A stretch of DNA of 64,000 bases from VMDJ01 sp038144195 (GCA_038144195.1 JAYQNH010000002.1:124001-188000); one strand, 5' to 3'. Positions 1 through 10,096 are shown, counted from the stretch's first letter. A program made the numbers and translations. The notes: generated from the sequence alone by a model not told the origin.

Positions 1-1792
1 ACCTGAAAGACCTAACACTTGAACCGGGATCGAAGGACCTGCCTTTTTAACTTGCTGACCGTTCTCGTCGAACATTGCACGCACACGACCATATTCAGTA
101 CCCGAAACGATTGGATCGCCTTGCTTCAAAGTACCTGACTGAATCAAAACAGTCGCAACCGGGCCTCGACCTTTATCCAAGCTCGATTCAACAATGATGC
201 CCTTCGCAGGTCCATCTTCTACAACGCTGAGTTCAAGACCCTCTGCTTGCAATAGAACCGCTTCAAGCAACTGATCGATACCTTCACCGCTCTGTGCAGA
301 GACACGAATAAACTGAACATCGCCGCCCCAATCTTCTGGAACGACTTCTTCAGCCACTAGCTCTTGCATCACGCGATCTGGATTTGCCTCCGGCTTATCC
401 ATTTTGTTGATTGCAACAACCATTGGAACGCCAGCCGCACGTGCGTGCTGAATCGCTTCTTTGGTTTGCGGCATTACGCCGTCATCTGATGCAACAACCA
501 AGATAATAATGTCTGTCGCTTTCGCGCCACGTGCACGCATAGCAGAGAATGCCGCGTGACCTGGGGTGTCGAGGAACGAGATCATGCCGTGATCGGTATT
601 CACATGATACGCACCAATGTGCTGTGTAATACCACCAGCCTCACCTGCGGTTACGCGACTCTTACGAATGTAGTCGAGCAATGAGGTCTTACCATGGTCA
701 ACGTGACCCATGATGGTGACAACCGGTGCACGTGGCACCAACTCGCCCGCATCAAGCTGCTCATCAACCAATGACAAGACAGTCTCTTCAACGTCGACTT
801 TCTTCTCTTCAACTGACTCGTGACCAAGCTCACCGACAACCAACATCGCGGTATCTTGATCAAGCGGTTGGATTGATGGTGACCATCATGCCCATACCCA
901 TCAAGACCTTGATGATCTCAGATGATTTGATCGACATACGCCCTGCCAAATCGGCAACGGTAATAGTCTCTGGCACTTCTACCGTGAGCTTTTTAACTTC
1001 AACCGGCTTTTGGAAACCGTGCTGAGTCTCTTGCTCAATATGCTTTGACTTGCGACCACCTTTAGGGCGCTTACCACGGTTCTCATCCGATACGTGAAGT
1101 TCACGACGACGACCATGACCTGCGTGCTTCTTGCTACCGCGACCATCGTCATTGCCGCCTTCTTTAGATTCTTTAGCAGGTGCTTGGCGCATACGCTTAG
1201 GACCTTTCTTGTCCTTATCCGCATCGTCTTTCTTCTTTTCAGCTTCAGCTTGCTTTTGTGCCTCTGCTTCAGCTTCTGCCGCTTTACGCGCTTCTTCAGC
1301 TTTTGCACGCGCTGCATCTTCTTCAGCACGCAACACTTCGTTCGCTTTCTTACGTGCATCATCTTGTGCAGATGCGGCTTCGCGTTGTGCACGCTGCTCA
1401 GCAAGTGCGCGCTCAGCTGCTGCTAATTCTTCTTGCGCCTTCTCTGAAGGATCAACTTTAGGCGCTGCATCTTTCTTAACAATGGTGCGCTTACGACGGA
1501 CTTCGACGTTAACCGTCTTAGTACCACGTGTAGCAGCGCGACCTGATGCACCACCTGAGCCTACTTTTAGCTCAGTGGTTGAACGGCGCTTCAAAGTCAC
1601 CTTCTTATCGCCTTTCTTTTCGTCTTTACCGTGACTACGACGCAGGTGATTCAGTAGTGCTACTTTTTCCTGCTCGGTGATCAAATCGCTTTCACTCGAC
1701 TTTGCTACACCTGCATCACCGAGTTGCTTAAGCAAACGATCTACTGGAATACCAACATCAGAGGCTAATTGACTGACTGTAACTTCACTCAT
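1..1792 (-). CDS. infB: Translation initiation factor IF-2 (3' end outside window, one frame break)
   Basis: IF-2 is the GTPase that brings initiator tRNA to the 30S subunit. The start at 1792 opens the conserved N-terminal domain (MSEVTVSQLASDVGIPVDRL). A long Lys/Glu/Ala-rich linker follows at about residues 60-250, then the second IF2-N domain ending near position 870. The frame breaks there: an extra C in 'aatccaaccg' gives a premature stop at 860, and removing it restores NQPLDQDTAML. In the restored frame the G1 motif GHVDHGKT lies near 685-712, DTPGHAAF near 555-575 and NKMDKPE near 392-412. The window ends inside domain II, so roughly the last third is missing. The gene starts 17 bases after nusA, as in the classical rimP-nusA-infB operon. 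IF-2 is essential, so the break is most likely a sequencing indel. Confidence 0.95.
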
Positions 1793-1809
1793 GTCTTTAC
1801 CCTTATCGC

Positions 1810-3312
1810 TTATTCAGCTTCCTCAGCAAACCAAGGCGCACGCGCTGTCATAATCAGCTCACCTGCACGCTCTTCGGTCATACCTGCAATTTCCATCAAC
1901 TCATCGGTCGCAGCTTCAGCAAATCTTCCATGGTGCACATGCCGCGCGCAGCTAATTGATGCGCCAACTGTTCGTCCATACCGTCCATCGTCAGCAAATC
2001 CTCTGCTGGCTCGCCATCACCTAAGGTTTCTTCCTTAGCAATAGCGCGAGTCAACATCGCATCGTTAGCACGGTTACGTAACTCTTCGACGATCTCTTCA
2101 TCAAACTCTTCAATCGCCAACATCTCATCGATATCAACGTAAGCCACTTCATCGATGGTCGAGAAGCCTTCTTGAACCAGAATCAATGCAACTTCTTCAT
2201 CCACATCGAGCTGCTCCATAAAGCGCTCAACATATTTCTGGGCTTCTTCTTGGTTCTTCTCTTCCGCTTGCTCTTCGCTCATCACGTTGAGCTCCCAGCC
2301 AGTCAATTGACTCGCTAGGCGAACGTTTTGGCCACCACGACCGATCGCTTGTGAAAGATTTTCATCTTTAACCGCGATATCCATCGAGTTCTTCTCTTCA
2401 TCCATGATGATTGAGACAACATCAGCCGGTGACATCGCATTGATCACGAACTGCGCTGGATTCTCATCCCACAAAATGATGTCGACACGCTCACCGCCAA
2501 GCTCATTTGAAACTGCTTGAACACGCGAACCACGCATACCCACACAAGCACCCACAGGATCGATACGCTTATCTTTTGCCAATACCGCAATCTTTGCGCG
2601 AAGACCTGGATCACGTGCTGCACCCAGCAACTCGATAGAACCTTCACCAATCTCTGGCACTTCCAAACGGAACAGCTCCATCAATACTTCAGGTGAGTTA
2701 CGTGAAACAAATAACTGTGGGCCGCGAACATCGGTACGGATGTCGAACAACAAACCACGTAGACGGTCACCGACACGTACCATCTCTTTAGGAATCATCT
2801 CAGAGCGAGGAATCAACGCTTCTGCGCCATCGCCCAAATCAAGAATCACCGTGCCACGCTCTGCGCGCTTAACCGTACCCATAATGAGCTGGCCAACTTT
2901 ATCTTGGAACGCTTCAACAACCTTTGCACGCTCAGCTTCACGCACCTTTTGCACGATAACTTGCTTAGCGGTTTGAGCCGCGATACGACCAAACTCGATC
3001 GACTCAATCTGCTCTTCAACGTAATCATCAACTTGAATATCTGGCTCGTCGATACGTGCTGCTTCTAAGGGTGATTTCCGCTAATGGATTCTCAAGTGCT
3101 TGCGACTCAGAGTCATCAACCACCAACCAACGACGGAATGTTTCGTAGTCGCCGGTCTTACGATCAATCGCGACACGCACTTCGATATCTTTGCCTGACT
3201 TCTTGCGAGTCGCTGACGCTAACGCCGCTTCAATCGCACCGAAGATCACATCTCTTTCAACAGCCTTCTCGTTCGAGACCGTTTCAACAACAAGCAGGAT
3301 TTCTTTATTCAT
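1810..3312 (-). CDS. nusA: Transcription termination/antitermination factor NusA (two frame breaks)
   Basis: NusA binds RNA polymerase and modulates pausing, termination and antitermination. The N-terminal domain starts MNKEILLVVETVSNEKAVER at 3312. The S1 domain (about residues 130-200), two KH domains (with GRGGQNVRLASQLTGW) and the two acidic-repeat helix-hairpin-helix units typical of proteobacterial NusA follow. The last unit reads DELMEIAGMTEERAGELI and the protein ends FAEEAE at 1810. Frame breaks lie near 3069 (an extra A turns ITLEAARIDEP into ITLRSS) and near 1922 (a missing base in 'gatttgctgaagctgcg' creates a false stop). Restoring both gives about 500 residues, the normal length. 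It sits between rimP (10 bases upstream) and infB. The identification is secure; both breaks look like sequencing errors. Confidence 0.95.
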
Positions 3313-3322
3313 TGCTTACGCC

Positions 3323-3781
3323 TTAAAACTGCGGCACTACACGCGCCATATCGATTTGATCAATATTTAATGTGTGCTGATCGTTATCAACCTGCATCAC
3401 AATTTCGTTGTCAGAGACCGACAACAGTCGACCTCGAAAATTCTTTCGCCCCACTGCGGTGGACTTCATCTTTACGCGGATGTCGCTTTCCACGCTGCGC
3501 TCAAACTGCACTTGCGTGAACAACGGGCGATCCATACCCGGCGATGACACTTCTAAGGTGTAATCTCCTGAAATAGGATCTTCCACATCAAGTACCGCAC
3601 CGAGTTGGCGACTGACCTTCTCGCACTGCGAGACATCCACACCACCCTCGTTCTCGATGTAAACACGCAACAGCTGACCTGAGGACTGCTTTGGCAAAAG
3701 CTCCAAGCCCCAAAGCTCAAGGTCAAAGCCTTCAACCACGGTTTGCGCTAATTGCAGCAAGTTTTCAGGTACTGATCGCAT
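3323..3781 (-). CDS. rimP: Ribosome maturation factor RimP
   Basis: RimP assists 30S subunit maturation. The 152-residue product has the two-domain layout of the family, with the segments LELWGLELLPKQSSGQLLRVYIE, the S-P-G-M-D-R-P-L motif and VVPQF at the end. I chose the ATG at 3781 (MRSVPENLLQL). It has the family's usual length and a GGGAAAA stretch just upstream. The frame stays open to an ATG at 3889, but that would add 36 unrelated residues translated straight through two terminator hairpins. The gene leads the rimP-nusA-infB operon, with a 10-base gap to nusA. No frame break was found. Confidence 0.92.
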   Translation of the reverse strand: MRSVPENLLQLAQTVVEGFDLELWGLELLPKQSSGQLLRVYIENEGGVDVSQCEKVSRQLGAVLDVEDPISGDYTLEVSSPGMDRPLFTQVQFERSVESDIRVKMKSTAVGRKNFRGRLLSVSDNEIVMQVDNDQHTLNIDQIDMARVVPQF

Positions 3782-3796
3782 ATTTTCCCGACAAAC

Positions 3797-3821
3797 AAAA
3801 AATGGGCCCAAGGCCCATTCC
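3797..3821 (-). terminator. Leader terminator hairpin 2, just upstream of rimP
   Basis: Read on the minus strand, an 8-bp perfect stem AATGGGCC / GGCCCATT with a 3-base loop is followed by a T run. It has the form of an intrinsic terminator and lies 16 bases before the rimP start, inside the operon leader. It could attenuate rimP-nusA-infB transcription. Confidence 0.6.
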
Positions 3822-3856
3822 GCGTTACGTACCGGCAAAAGCCCATACGTGGAATA

Positions 3857-3880
3857 CAAAAAAACCCCATAAATGGGGTC
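3857..3880 (-). terminator. Leader terminator hairpin 1, upstream of rimP
   Basis: On the minus strand a 7-bp stem ACCCCAT / ATGGGGT with a 2-base loop is followed directly by seven T residues. It is the first of two tandem intrinsic-terminator shapes between the putative promoter and rimP. No gene lies upstream on this strand that would need terminating, which supports an attenuator role. Confidence 0.6.
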
Positions 3881-3965
3881 CGTCGCCATTCCAGCTTCAG
3901 ACCGACAACCGCGGAGAGCTGTAAATTAGGCCAACCAAACAGTCGAAACCGTTTAATTGCGGCGC

Positions 3966-3994
3966 AGTTTAATGAGAATTCTCTAGATCGTCAA
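3966..3994 (-). promoter_or_regulatory. Putative sigma-70 promoter of rimP-nusA-infB
   Basis: On the minus strand TTGACG (plus 3989-3994) and TAAACT (plus 3966-3971) are separated by exactly 17 bases. Transcription would start near 3959 and give a leader of about 180 bases before rimP that contains both terminator hairpins. The 3782-4109 interval holds this leader and the divergent 5' region of the bolA-like gene. I saw no tRNA in it. Confidence 0.45.
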
Positions 3995-4109
3995 ACGGAT
4001 TTCGGGCTGAATTTTTGCAAAATCAGCAGCTTAAACACGCCTGTCACATAAGGTGGAGCAACCATGCGAAGTTCTCTACACTAACGCCATTATCGAATTC
4101 GAGGTTCCC

Positions 4110-4334
4110 ATGGACGCACAAGAGATCATCAACCGCATCAAAGACGCCATCCCGGATGCTGAAGTCACCACCGATGGTGCTGACTGTAACTTTTCAGTAA
4201 CTGTGGTTAGCCCGAGCTTTGAGGGTAAAAATCCATTGCAGCGTCAGCGCCCAATTATGGCTTTATTCAACGAGGACATTACCTCAGGTGCGTTGCATGC
4301 GTTGTCGGTGACGGCGAAGACACCAGGGCAGTAA
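4110..4334 (+). CDS. BolA/IbaG-family protein
   Basis: This 74-residue protein belongs to the BolA family, small partners of monothiol glutaredoxins involved in iron-sulfur metabolism and stress morphology. The order is helix (MDAQEIINRIKDAIPDAEV), a beta region around a cysteine (DGADCNFSVTVVSPSFEGK), then the conserved end LHALSVTAKTP with the invariant histidine. The ATG at 4110 was chosen because GAGG precedes it by 5 bases. An earlier in-frame start at 4053 would add an unrelated extension. It is divergent from the rimP operon. BolA versus the shorter IbaG subgroup cannot be decided by eye, although the short C-terminus favours the IbaG type. Confidence 0.85.
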   Translation: MDAQEIINRIKDAIPDAEVTTDGADCNFSVTVVSPSFEGKNPLQRQRPIMALFNEDITSGALHALSVTAKTPGQ

Positions 4335-4338
4335 GACT

Positions 4339-4373
4339 CGATAATCTCAATTATCGAAACCCAGTTCGTTTCG
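4339..4373. terminator. Tandem hairpins between convergent bolA-like and acyl-CoA synthetase genes
   Basis: CGATAAT / ATTATCG form a perfect 7-bp stem with a 4-base loop, and CGAAAC / GTTTCG form a second, overlapping stem. They occupy the 47-base gap between convergent genes, the expected place for a bidirectional terminator. There is no strong T run, so efficiency is doubtful. Confidence 0.3.
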
Positions 4374-4381
4374 TAAAAATA

Positions 4382-6095
4382 CTAGTAGATTGACTCTATT
4401 TGGTCAGATAGTGCTTCGATTACCTGGCCTCGCTTAATCTTTTGCGTTGGCGTCACGAACCCATTCTCAATCGTAAACGGTTCGTTTCTGAGGATAAATT
4501 TACGCACTCGCTCCGCAGGATTGAGCGACTCGTTGACCCGTTTTAAGACTGCGTTTAGCGTCGATCTAAGTTGCATTTCGTTATCTACAGCGCTCAAAAG
4601 ATCTGGCGACGGGACCAAGATAGCGGCTAACCAGGGCTTACCGTCACCAATAAGCACAGCTTGATCAACTTCTTTCTCAAGCGTTAACAAACCTTCAATT
4701 TTAGACGGTGCAATATTGTCACCACCTGATGTCACAATGAGGTCTTTCTTACGGCCAGTGATCCTTACAATGCCTCTGTCATCAATCGTTGCCAAGTCGC
4801 CCGTATGAAGCCATCCGTCTCTGATAGCCATTGCAGTCGCAGACTCGTCTCGCCAGTAACCTTTCATCACATTGGGACCCTTAACCAACAACTCACCATC
4901 ATCGGTGAGCTTTAGCGTAACACTATCAAAGGCACTACCAACGCTATCCATAACAATATCATCAGGACGATTTACCGTAATCAAGGGTGCTGCCTCGGTC
5001 TGCCCATAGCCCTGGATGATGCCGATGCCTAAAGCAGAAAAAAAAAACTTCCCACCTCAGGGTTGAGCGCCGCCCCACCCGATACAAAGTATTTAATCCT
5101 TCCACCAAAGCGTTGAAGTAATTTCTTACGCACAAGCTTTGACAGCAAAGGATTTAACAGCCGCTCAAATAAACCTATAGGTTGTTTGTTAAATGTTTTG
5201 GTCCCAATCGAGACGGTCTTGTGAAATAACCATTTTTTAGCGCCCGATGCACTCTCAACACCCGCCTTAATTTTTGCATACAGCATGTCATAGAGCCTTG
5301 GGACCGCTGTACATACCGTTGGTGATACTTCTGTTAGGTATTGAGCTAACTTGTCAGTCGACTCACAGTAATAGATCTCAGCGCCCTGAGTGATTGGCAT
5401 GTGCAACCCAGCCGTATGCTCATAGGCGTGCGCAAGGGGAAGGAAGGAGAGAAAACGATCTTGATCGTTAATAGGAATGGTATCCAGAATCATCTTCGCC
5501 GAGTCAACATTATGAATAATATTGCCGTGGGTCAGCATTGCCGCCTTTGGCTTTCCACTAGTGCCAGAGGTAAATATCAAGATGCAGACATCGTCTTCTT
5601 TCAGATCCGATATATCTGGGCTGGGGCTACCCAATTGGTTTTCGGGCCACACATGTAAGGTAGTATGCCATTCAGGTTTAGTATGAACGCCTTGATCAAT
5701 AGCGATTGCATGAGTGACGCAATCAATACTGACATTTGCCTCCAAGACCTTATCGAGAAATGCTTGGCTTGAAACAATTGCCGTCGAAGGCTCAGTTAAT
5801 TTCAGGATGTGACGCAAATCATCAGCGGAGTGTGTCGTATAGGCCGGAACAACCAATGCGCCCAATGACATGATGGCCAAATCCGCAATTGCCCACTCGG
5901 GGCGGTTTTCACAGAGCAGTAATACTCTGTCACCCTTTTTACACCAAGAGATGATAAAGAATCTGAGAGTGTTGATACGTAATCAGCTGTCTCTTGCCAG
6001 GAAAGCGTGAGCCAATTGCCATTAGACTTGTAACCTAAGAAAGACCTCTCGTTATAACGAGAGGCCTGATCATAGAATCGTTTAACAAGGTTCAC
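4382..6095 (-). CDS. Long-chain acyl-CoA synthetase, AMP-binding family (two frame breaks)
   Basis: This enzyme activates fatty acids to acyl-CoA through an acyl-adenylate. The N-terminal part (MNLVKRFYDQASRYNERSFL) starts with GTG at 6095. The frame shifts near 5938 in a T5 run. The middle part contains the AMP-binding P-loop LIFTSGTSGKPKAAML. The frame shifts again near 5041 in a run of about ten A. The last part holds the adenylation core (GQTEAAPLITVN, HTGDLATIDDRGIVRITGRKKDLIVTSGG) and the C-terminal lysine region TPTQKIKRGQV. Total length is about 570 residues, normal for the FadD/FAA1-like family. It begins two bases after the fadL stop, so uptake and activation of fatty acids are probably co-expressed. 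Both breaks lie in homopolymers and are probably sequencing errors. Confidence 0.9.
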
Positions 6096-6097
6096 GA

Positions 6098-7345
6098 TTA
6101 AAACGTCTTGCGAATACCCAATGAAATGATATCGATTGTCGTGTCAGCCTCTACTTTGACATCCGTCCAAGTCGGTGTTGCCGACGTAAACACGCGCTTA
6201 TTGACGATGCCCTTGTCAACCATGATGTGCGAGTAGGCGAAGTCAAGCGTCATATCACTTGAAAGCTGCTTTGAAAACCCAAAGGACAACCAATCACGAT
6301 CACCATCCGGTGTCATCAATGAACGGTCTGTATCGTTTGTGGGTGTTGGGTCTCGCATCCAACCCAGACGAATCTTCAGACCATCACTGTAATCATGCTC
6401 CAACCCCAGTGACACAGAAGTAGTGTCTTTGTAATTAAACGCTAAAGTCGAATCTACACCACCAGTAGTCGTAATAGCGGTTGTTGAAAGCGTTGACCAG
6501 TCGTAACGAGACGCGTCAAACATAAGTTTAGATTTTGATCCCATTGGGATGATTGCACCCAAGCTTAGAATACTAGGTAACTCCAAGCTGCCAGTGGCAG
6601 GAACGCCATTAATGCCAGCACCCGCAATAGTCTGTGTACCCTCTATGTCTTGAGAGAAACCCGAGAGGTAAGAAACGCCAATTGTGCCGCCGGAGGCTAG
6701 ATCCTTTTGAACTCCAAAGGACCAACCCATATCGTGAGAGTCCCCTTCGATACTCGCGGGACCAAACCCTGACTGTTTGAACTGCTCTATTTCAGCGGTT
6801 TGATAAACAATTCCAGCACCCAAACGCATGCCGGGTGAAACTTCTTTCGCAAAGGCCGTGGTGAAGTTAACTGTCTTTAAGCTCGTCTCGTAAGAATCCA
6901 CTGCGCCTACGAAGTTACTGTCATACTCGTTAGAGGAACCAAACGGCGCAGAGATACCGAAGCCCAAAGTACCGCCAATCGCTTCCATGGTGTAGTAAAT
7001 ATTGGGGATCACTTTTGTATCAAGTGGCTCTTGTGTACTTGTGTTTGTTAAGGCTGCTAAAGCACCTGGAGCAGCACCACCACCGTTTGCGGTACCGTTA
7101 TCAGACACTTCCTGATCCATCAAAAGAATATGCGCACCGCCCTCAAAAACCCTGCCCATGCCGGCAATACCGGCGGGATTGAAATAAACGCTTGAGGCCG
7201 AATCTGTTCTTGCTGTAGCGCCCGCATAAGAAGAACCCTGCGATACAATCGATTGTTCTTTAAGATAGAAACCTGCTGAATGAGAAGCGCTTGTCGCAAG
7301 CAATGAAGAGATACCCAATAAAAGCGCACGATGTTTAAAAGCCAT
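6098..7345 (-). CDS. fadL: Outer-membrane long-chain fatty acid transporter, FadL/OmpP1/TodX family
   Basis: FadL-type 14-strand barrels carry hydrophobic compounds across the outer membrane. The ATG (MAFKHRALLLGISS) follows a G-rich Shine-Dalgarno stretch. A signal peptide ends near ATSASHSA. The mature N-terminus GFYLKEQSIVSQGSSYAGATARTDSASSVYFNPAGIAGM is diagnostic, including the NPAG motif that forms the plug. Alternating barrel strands follow, and the protein ends with Phe (GIRKTF), as outer-membrane proteins should. It is about 415 residues long with no frame break. A GTG 66 bases upstream could extend it, but this would place 22 residues before the signal peptide. The acyl-CoA synthetase follows immediately. 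Substrates other than fatty acids, such as hydrocarbons, cannot be excluded. Confidence 0.9.
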   Translation of the reverse strand: MAFKHRALLLGISSLLATSASHSAGFYLKEQSIVSQGSSYAGATARTDSASSVYFNPAGIAGMGRVFEGGAHILLMDQEVSDNGTANGGGAAPGALAALTNTSTQEPLDTKVIPNIYYTMEAIGGTLGFGISAPFGSSNEYDSNFVGAVDSYETSLKTVNFTTAFAKEVSPGMRLGAGIVYQTAEIEQFKQSGFGPASIEGDSHDMGWSFGVQKDLASGGTIGVSYLSGFSQDIEGTQTIAGAGINGVPATGSLELPSILSLGAIIPMGSKSKLMFDASRYDWSTLSTTAITTTGGVDSTLAFNYKDTTSVSLGLEHDYSDGLKIRLGWMRDPTPTNDTDRSLMTPDGDRDWLSFGFSKQLSSDMTLDFAYSHIMVDKGIVNKRVFTSATPTWTDVKVEADTTIDIISLGIRKTF

Positions 7346-7482
7346 AGCCCCCCCGACTATTATTTTTTGTTGTGAAAGCACTTTACCCCAACTGAACGCT
7401 TTGACAAGCACATGTAACGAATAAGTATAGGAAATAGCCTTTGTACATTAGCGAATGCTAAATATGATTGAAAGCAATGCGA

Positions 7483-8123
7483 TTACGAGTTGTTTTTATC
7501 AGCTAACGTTTTAATCAGACGCCCAAAACCTGCGGACATGCGCTCAGCCGTTGCACCTTTGACCGTGGCTGCGCCAAGCTGGATCTCTCTAGCAAAGGAA
7601 CTACGGTAATTGGTGACCAAACTAACACCATCGATCGTGATATCGATCACCTTCCAAGCGCCGCCCCTGTTTTCAACACGATAGTTCACAGGTACCGCAG
7701 GCGAACCCTTAAGCTGCATTTTTGTGGGAACGACAATGTACTTGTCATCAGCATTAAAGCTGTACGGCGGGTATTCAATCGATAGGTTGTCACTCATGTT
7801 AAGCAATGCCATTCCGTATGTCTTTACGAGCAACTGCTTAAACTGCTCTATCAAACGTACTTTCTGCAAATCATTTGCATTTCGCCAGAAGCGACCGACC
7901 GCTGATTGCGTCATAGCAGCATAATCAAAGTATGGCGATGTATAACGCTCCGAAAGCGCCGCTACTAATTTTGGATCGGCTAACAACGCTGCACGTTTTG
8001 ATTTACTTCTGCCATCAGCTTATCGGCTGTAGAGCGTACAATGGCCTGAGGATCCTCAAGCGCCAAGGAAACCTGTGAAAAAAGAGCCAAGATTAGAATC
8101 AAAAAACGATAAGGTAAGTGCAT
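7483..8123 (-). CDS. mlaC: MlaC/Ttg2D-family periplasmic phospholipid-binding protein (one frame break)
   Basis: MlaC carries phospholipids between outer and inner membrane components of the Mla system. Signal peptide: MHLPYRFLILILALFSQVSLA. The frame breaks near 8000 in an A run. The remaining 167 residues contain the family pattern (LLADPKLVAALSERY, VGRFWRNANDLQKVRLIEQFKQLLVKTYG, WKVIDITIDGVSLVTNYRSSF). No MlaA, B, D, E or F gene is nearby. Instead it is the last gene of the polysaccharide export operon, 15 bases after the epimerase. Its family is clear. Whether it serves lipid asymmetry or a lipid-linked polysaccharide step is open. Confidence 0.85.
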
Positions 8124-8138
8124 CAGATTAGTAGCCCA

Positions 8139-9146
8139 TCAGACTTTATGGTAGTCAGAAAACCATTGAGCAAAGTTCGCAATACCCTCTTTCACTGAAG
8201 TGTTGGGCTTGTAATCAAACTCTTTTACAAGATCCGAGACATCAGCGTATGTATCGGGCACATCACCTGGCTGAATAGGCAAAAACTCTTTTTTAGCCTC
8301 TTTACCCAACGCCTCTTCCAATGCACTGATGTAATCCATCAGGTTTACTGGATTGTTATTGCCGATGTTATAAACGCGCCAAGGTGCTGAACTTGTTGCC
8401 GAATCTGGATTCTCACTGGGCCACTCAGGATTCGGTGGTGCTGGGCGATCTAGAATACGTATAACACCTTCAACGATGTCATCGATATAAGTGAAGTCAC
8501 GTCGGTGGTTACCGTAGTTGAAGACCTTGATCGTCTCGCCTTTAGTGATGGCTTGAGCAAACTTCTGCAGTGCCATATCCGGACGATCCCAAGGACCATA
8601 AACCGTAAAGAAACGCAGTCCTGTAGTTGGTAGATCATAGAGATGGCTGTACGTATGCGCCATCAACTCATTGGCCTTCTTGGTCGCTGCGTACAGGCTC
8701 AGCGGGTGATCCACATTGTGGTGTACTGAGAACGGCATCTGCGTATTGGCACCGTAGACACTAGAAGAGCTGGCGTAGACCAGGTGCTCTACCCCGTTAT
8801 GACGGCAGCCTTCAAGAATATGCCCAAAGCCCACTAGATTACTATCAATGTATGAGAGCGGATTTTCTAACGAGTAACGCACACCTGCTTGTGCAGCTAA
8901 ATTTACAACTCGTTGTGGTTTATGCTCTTCAAACAATGCCGCCATGCCGGCACGATCAGCCAAATCAATTCGAATATGCGTGTAATTAGGATTATCGATA
9001 AAACGATTCAAGCGTGCTTCTTTTAAAGCAGGATCGTAGTAGTCATTATGGTTATCGATACCAATAACCTCATCACCTCGCGCTAACAGACGCATCGACA
9101 AGGTTGAGCCAATAAAACCGGCCGCACCAGTAACAAGCACCTTCAT
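8139..9146 (-). CDS. UDP-glucuronate 4-epimerase-like NAD-dependent epimerase
   Basis: This extended short-chain dehydrogenase/reductase of 335 residues is predicted to interconvert UDP-glucuronate and UDP-galacturonate for polysaccharide synthesis. The NAD-binding motif TGAAGFIGSTL is at residues 6-16, the Ser-rich catalytic segment YASSSSVYG is central, and the YAATKKANE Tyr-Lys pair follows. The DNHNDYYDPALKEARL stretch and the RRDFTYIDDIVEGV segment are typical of the GlcA epimerase branch. No frame break. It starts 3 bases after the chain-length gene and is followed by mlaC. A UDP-glucose 4-epimerase is less likely because of the NHNDYYD signature. Confidence 0.9.
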   Translation of the reverse strand: MKVLVTGAAGFIGSTLSMRLLARGDEVIGIDNHNDYYDPALKEARLNRFIDNPNYTHIRIDLADRAGMAALFEEHKPQRVVNLAAQAGVRYSLENPLSYIDSNLVGFGHILEGCRHNGVEHLVYASSSSVYGANTQMPFSVHHNVDHPLSLYAATKKANELMAHTYSHLYDLPTTGLRFFTVYGPWDRPDMALQKFAQAITKGETIKVFNYGNHRRDFTYIDDIVEGVIRILDRPAPPNPEWPSENPDSATSSAPWRVYNIGNNNPVNLMDYISALEEALGKEAKKEFLPIQPGDVPDTYADVSDLVKEFDYKPNTSVKEGIANFAQWFSDYHKV

Positions 9147-9149
9147 AGA

Positions 9150-10084
9150 TCAAGCATCCTTGTTTGAGTAATGGCGAATAAGCACCAAGACAATACCCAG
9201 TAGACCACCTAAGACAGCACCAAGTGCAACAATCAATGCACGCTTTGGTTTGATTTCCTCTTCAGGGACAAGTGCAGGATCGATAGTCTTGAAAAGATAC
9301 TCCGGTGTAGCCTTCGCCAACATGATTGTCTGGATCTGGTCTTGAATCATCTCAAAGAAACCCGCCTGTAGATCGGCAACAGCTGTCTCATTGATTTGCT
9401 CTTTAAGATACGCAATCGACTTCTCGGCCTGCTCGACATCCTGATCTCGTGTGATCTGATTTATGTCGTTAACAACCCAAGTCACCCACTGCTGAGCAAC
9501 GTAAGGTGAATAGTGATCAATGCCGATCGTTATCAAACCCGAGTCTTTATCGGTGTTAATTGATAATAACTCCACAAACTCTTCATGCGCCTCTTGCAAG
9601 GAAGGTTCTGGCTTGAAAGGCGGATCGACATCCCTGACCCATTGTTTTTTTCAGCATCGTAATCATCGCTATCAAAGGAAAGTTCATTACTATCCAGACT
9701 CCAACCATCAACGGCCATCAAGTCTCTCAGTACATTGTCGTGACGCGAGATGAACTGCTGAAGAAAATCGCGTGAGCGAAGAACCTCTACCGCAATAACC
9801 GCCTTATTGGAATCACCCGACGGTAATGAGATGCCTGCAAGGCTCGCAAGGCCTCCGTATTTAGCTGCCAACCCAGAAAGACCACCAGCTTCTTGGCTAA
9901 CGGGAGAGACCACTGCTTCAGAGCGATAGATATTTGGTAATGCCAAGGCCACGATAACCGCCAAGACAGTGGTTATAAATCCAGCAGCAATAATCGTTAA
10001 TTTACCCTTCCACAGCGCTTGGAATAGCTCCTTTAGATCAATCTCATCGTCATACAGTTCGTGTTGAGCTCTCGGGTCATTCAC
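9150..10084 (-). CDS. wzz: Wzz/FepE-type polysaccharide chain-length regulator (one frame break)
   Basis: Wzz proteins are inner-membrane co-polymerases that set the length of Wzy-made chains. The first transmembrane helix lies in LWKGKLTIIAAGFITTVLAVIVALALPNIYRSEAVVSPV (residues 24-60). A periplasmic coiled-coil domain follows, and the second helix is RALIVALGAVLGGLLGIVLVLI close to the C-terminus. The frame breaks in a seven-T run near 9650. With eight bases the junction reads DAEKKQWVRDVDPPF and the protein is about 311 residues. There is no tyrosine kinase domain, so it belongs to the O-antigen-like rather than BY-kinase group. It lies between the export protein (12 bases upstream) and the epimerase. 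Confidence 0.9.
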
Positions 10085-10096
10085 GTCAATAACTCC

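Noticed and set aside
1094..1634. Overlapping + strand ORFs of 110 and 167 residues
   Set aside because: They lie antisense to the Ala/Lys/Glu-rich linker of IF-2. Repetitive GC-rich codons leave the opposite strand open, and the translations (Phe/Leu/Ser/Ala runs) match no protein type.
3782..3889. 36-residue in-frame N-terminal extension of RimP
   Set aside because: It would be translated through two terminator hairpins, has no similarity to RimP, and the ATG at 3781 gives the normal length.
3880..4110. Possible tRNA upstream of rimP, as in many gammaproteobacteria
   Set aside because: No cloverleaf, TTCGA loop or CCA end could be built on either strand.
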